55,323 nt of DNA from Eubacterium sp. (GTDB lineage Bacteria; Bacillota; Clostridia; Lachnospirales; Lachnospiraceae), in assembly GCA_017938215.1 (NCBI GenBank), contig JAGBBZ010000018.1, positions 1 through 55,323 of the forward strand, given 5' to 3'. The notes below the pieces were generated by a model that saw nothing but the letters and a program-made list of their open reading frames with translations, did no database searches and had not been told where the DNA came from. Made by a program: the position numbers and the translations under genes. This document shows, in pieces, positions 52,756 through 55,323 of the stretch (position 1 is its first letter; each line of letters begins with the position of its first letter).

Positions 52756-55158
52756 ATGAATTTTAGTAAAAAGCAGGTAACTGCAAAGGCAAAGAATTTA
52801 AAATCGCCTATTGCACACCGTTTACAAAAATGTAAAGTAATGGCTGTGCGGACACTACTCGTTTTATTTATTGTCTGCGCCGCCACTGGAATCAGCGCTC
52901 TTTTTGGCATCATTAATGGCTTGATGGAAACCGCGCCGAGCATTGACTCCATCAATGTTGTGCCAGATGGGTATGCTACTACTATTTTAAACACAAAAGG
53001 AAAGGCTGTGCAGACACTGGTTGGACAGGATGCCAACCGCGAATATGCCACATTGGACAAAATCCCTAGGCATCTGCAAAATGCATTTGTCGCCATTGAG
53101 GATGAACGTTTTTGGACCCATGATGGTATTGATTTATATGGTATCGCTCGTGCTACGTATACGGGTATTGCTGGCGGAAAATTTCGTCAGGGAGCTAGTA
53201 CATTGACGCAGCAGCTTTTGAAAAATCAAGTGTTTGACGGTGGAGAAGAGCGTACTTTTATTCAGAAACTGGAGCGAAAGATCCAAGAGCAGTACCTTGC
53301 CATTCAGCTAGAGAATAAGCTGAGCAAAGAGCAGATTATGGAATACTATCTGAACACCATTAACCTTGGTCAAAATACATTGGGTGTGCAAGCTGCTTCC
53401 CGACGTTATTTTGGAAAGGATGTATCCAAGCTCACCATATCCGAATCTGCGGTTTTGGCGGGTATCACTCAGAATCCTACGGGATACAATCCGATCACAC
53501 ATCCGAAAAAGAACAAGCAAAAACGTTCTACCATCCTTGCCTATATGCTGGAACAAGGTTTTATCACTTCCGACGAATATGACGAGGCCATGGACGATAA
53601 AGTTTATGCACGAATCAAAACGGTTAACAAAGAAACTTCCAGTTCCGCAGAAGTAAATTCTTACTTTACAGATGCTTTGATTGATCAAGTCATCGCTGAC
53701 ATGAAGGAAGAACTTGGTTACACTGAAACGCAAGCATACAACGCACTATATCGTGGAGGATTAACCATCTATTCCACCCAGGATTCTTCCATGCAAAAGA
53801 CGGTTGATAAAGTAATCAACAACAGCGCCTACTACCCTTCCAATTCCACGTACCAGCTCAGCTATCAGCTTACGGTCCGTGATGAGAAAGGAAAGGCATA
53901 CAACTACAATGCAGGCACAATGAAAAACTGGTTTAAAAAGAAAAAAGGAAAAACCATCCGTCTTTATTATTCCAGCAAAAATGGCGCCAAGAAATATATC
54001 CGTACGTATCGAGAGGCAATGAGCAAAGGAAAGACTGTGGAAGGCGAGAAGATCGAATACATCATCCAGCCACAGGCATCCTTTATCATTATGGATCAGA
54101 AAACCGGACAGGTGAAAGCAATTGCGGGTGGACGTGGCAAGAAAACAGCCAACCGTACATTAAACCGCGCAACCACTTCATTGCGTCAGCCGGGTTCCAC
54201 CTACAAGATTCTGTCCACCTACTTACCTGCCCTCGATACCTCCGGAATGTCTCTTGCCACTGTTCAACGAGACGAACCATTTTATTATCCTGGTACAAAG
54301 CGATTGGTAAAGAACTGGTATCGTGGATATCGAGGAAACGTAACCATTCGAAAAGCAATCGCAAATTCCATGAATGTCATTGCGGTAAAAACATTGGATC
54401 AAGTAAACGCCAAAATCGGTTATGACTATTTATTAAATCTAGGTTTTACTTCTTTGGTGGATAGCTACACCGACGCAAACGGCAAGATCTATAGCGATAT
54501 CGGGTTGCCAATGGCACTAGGCGGACTAACAAAAGGAGTGTCAAATCTAGAATTAACATCCGCTTTTGCCAGCATTGCCAACAACGGAATTTATAACAAA
54601 GCAACTTTCTATACAAAAGTTATTGATCACAATGGAAATGTTTTGCTGGATAAAACGCCGACGACAAGTACCTCCTTTGTGGATGACGAGGCTGTTACGA
54701 CAGTAACCACACCAACCAGTAAGCAAGTAATGAAAGATTCCACTGCATGGCTGTTAACAGATGCTATGGAAGATGTGGTAAACTCCGGCACCGGAACCGC
54801 TTTAAAATTCCACGAGGTAGAAATGCCTGTTGCCGGAAAAACCGGAACCACCACGGGCAACAAAGACCTTTGGTTTGTCGGCTATACTCCATATCTCACA
54901 GCAGGTGTTTGGGGCGGCTACGATGGTAGCGAAAAACAAAGCAACACCACCTATCACAAAGCCATCTGGAAAGCAATTATGGAAAAGATCCATAAGAATT
55001 ACGAAAAAACTTCATTTAAGAAACCAGACTCCATTACATCGGAATATGTATGTTCCCGATGCGGAAAAATCATTTCAGGAAATTATTATACCTCCCGACG
55101 AGTAAAAGAATACTTCGCAAAGGGAAGTGTACCGGAAGAGAATTGTAGCTGCTATTAA
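52756..55158 (+). CDS. Class A penicillin-binding protein (PBP1A type)
   Basis: The 800-residue bifunctional peptidoglycan synthase has a cytoplasmic start and one membrane span (about residues 30-55). The glycosyltransferase domain shows AIEDERFWTHDGIDLYG, GASTLTQQLLKNQ and EYYLNTINLGQNTLGVQAAS. The transpeptidase motifs are SxxK at Ser481 (PGSTYK), SxN in ANSMNVIA and KTG in VAGKTGTTTG. The end carries a cysteine pair (CSRCGKIISG) and a final CSC, which is unusual outside clostridial PBPs. Its start is preceded by AGAAAGG. An insertion element begins about 27 nt after its stop. Confidence 0.95.
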   Translation: MNFSKKQVTAKAKNLKSPIAHRLQKCKVMAVRTLLVLFIVCAATGISALFGIINGLMETAPSIDSINVVPDGYATTILNTKGKAVQTLVGQDANREYATLDKIPRHLQNAFVAIEDERFWTHDGIDLYGIARATYTGIAGGKFRQGASTLTQQLLKNQVFDGGEERTFIQKLERKIQEQYLAIQLENKLSKEQIMEYYLNTINLGQNTLGVQAASRRYFGKDVSKLTISESAVLAGITQNPTGYNPITHPKKNKQKRSTILAYMLEQGFITSDEYDEAMDDKVYARIKTVNKETSSSAEVNSYFTDALIDQVIADMKEELGYTETQAYNALYRGGLTIYSTQDSSMQKTVDKVINNSAYYPSNSTYQLSYQLTVRDEKGKAYNYNAGTMKNWFKKKKGKTIRLYYSSKNGAKKYIRTYREAMSKGKTVEGEKIEYIIQPQASFIIMDQKTGQVKAIAGGRGKKTANRTLNRATTSLRQPGSTYKILSTYLPALDTSGMSLATVQRDEPFYYPGTKRLVKNWYRGYRGNVTIRKAIANSMNVIAVKTLDQVNAKIGYDYLLNLGFTSLVDSYTDANGKIYSDIGLPMALGGLTKGVSNLELTSAFASIANNGIYNKATFYTKVIDHNGNVLLDKTPTTSTSFVDDEAVTTVTTPTSKQVMKDSTAWLLTDAMEDVVNSGTGTALKFHEVEMPVAGKTGTTTGNKDLWFVGYTPYLTAGVWGGYDGSEKQSNTTYHKAIWKAIMEKIHKNYEKTSFKKPDSITSEYVCSRCGKIISGNYYTSRRVKEYFAKGSVPEENCSCY

Positions 55159-55206
55159 CGAAAGAGTTTTCATAAACAAAAAACGGGACTATCCCAAAGT
55201 TTGTGT

Positions 55207-55251
55207 AAACCTTCAAACTGGTGTAAGATGTAATTACCAGTTTGGAGGTTT
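55207..55251 (+). promoter_or_regulatory. Stem-loop that hides the transposase ribosome site
   Basis: AAACCTTCAAACTGGT (55207-55222) pairs along its whole length (one G-U) with ACCAGTTTGGAGGTTT (55236-55251). The right arm holds the GGAGG of the transposase. Transcripts entering from outside would fold this stem and be poorly translated. Confidence 0.65.
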
Positions 55252-55256
55252 TATTT

Positions 55257-55323
55257 ATGGCAAGAAAAAAAGACAGCCCACAAAAAGCAGCAATGAGAGA
55301 AATGATGCGAAGTTATTTAAAAG
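55257..55323 (+). CDS. IS256-family transposase, N-terminal fragment
   Basis: Twenty-two residues are visible: MARKKDSPQKAAMREMMRSY and LK. This matches from memory the N-terminus of IS256-type (mutator) transposases common in gut Clostridia. The catalytic DDE domain is outside the window. GGAGG lies 9 nt upstream. Confidence 0.7.
   Translation, partial: MARKKDSPQKAAMREMMRSYLK

Larger units (their letters stand above)
55185..55323 (+). mobile_element. IS256-family element, left end (cut by window edge)
   Basis: The element probably begins near GGGACTATCCC at 55185, which with the following AAAGTTTGTGTAAAC resembles IS256-family terminal repeats. A transposase reading frame starts 72 nt inside. 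The right end and any target duplication are outside the window. Confidence 0.7.

Overview
The window looks like a chromosomal segment of a low-GC, anaerobic, spore-forming Firmicute of the Clostridia, most likely close to the Lachnospiraceae. The signs are a reverse-rubrerythrin start, a cotJABC spore-coat operon, the zinc forms of S14 and L36, a CIRCE-controlled clpB, an elongated L17, BspA-type leucine-rich-repeat surface proteins and an IS256-type element. Nearly all genes are on the minus strand. No tRNA, rRNA or CRISPR array was seen.

Layout: (1) 1-2822: start of a reverse rubrerythrin (minus strand) with a Fur/PerR-like operator, then a ClC protein and cotJABC (plus strand). (2) 2881-14377, minus strand: clpB with CIRCE; a soluble CZB chemoreceptor; luxS with two unknown ORFs and a YbaK deacylase; ilvE; and a polyamine-like module speD - DUF4178 - DUF350 - membrane aminopropyltransferase - cyclophilin lipoprotein. 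(3) 14486-18996: one operon of two paralogous small membrane proteins, response regulator, ABC ATPase, ABC permease and histidine kinase. (4) 19139-41842: the S10-spc-alpha ribosomal cluster in the usual order from rpsJ to rplQ, but interrupted between infA and rpmJ by about 5.8 kb. The interruption carries a broken AAA/PD-(D/E)XK gene and two secreted-protein genes. (5) 41903-48813: an HD-GYP receptor next to a lone solute-binding lipoprotein, then a 1372-residue surface lipoprotein. (6) 49000-52632: yajC, tgt, a small membrane protein, rarA and a YigZ/IMPACT protein. (7) 52756-55158: a class A penicillin-binding protein (plus strand). (8) The left end of an IS256-type element from about 55185.

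The most interesting non-coding material is in the ribosomal cluster. The S10 leader (41505-41807) folds into a nested multi-helix structure followed by an intrinsic terminator, which suggests attenuation. The 402-nt rpsJ-rplC spacer holds a second nested four-helix RNA (40886-40968). Nearly every unusually long spacer in the cluster is packed with short perfect hairpins, and some of these units recur as direct repeats. infA is followed by two intrinsic terminators, and rpmJ has its own TTGCAT-N17-TATAAT promoter. The spc and alpha units therefore appear to be transcriptionally separated, with the secreted-protein genes between them.

The strongest protein-level candidate for an under-described system is the speD-DUF4178-DUF350-aminopropyltransferase module, which has a clear promoter and tightly packed genes. 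All statements come from reading the sequence and from recollection of protein families; no database or folding program was run.
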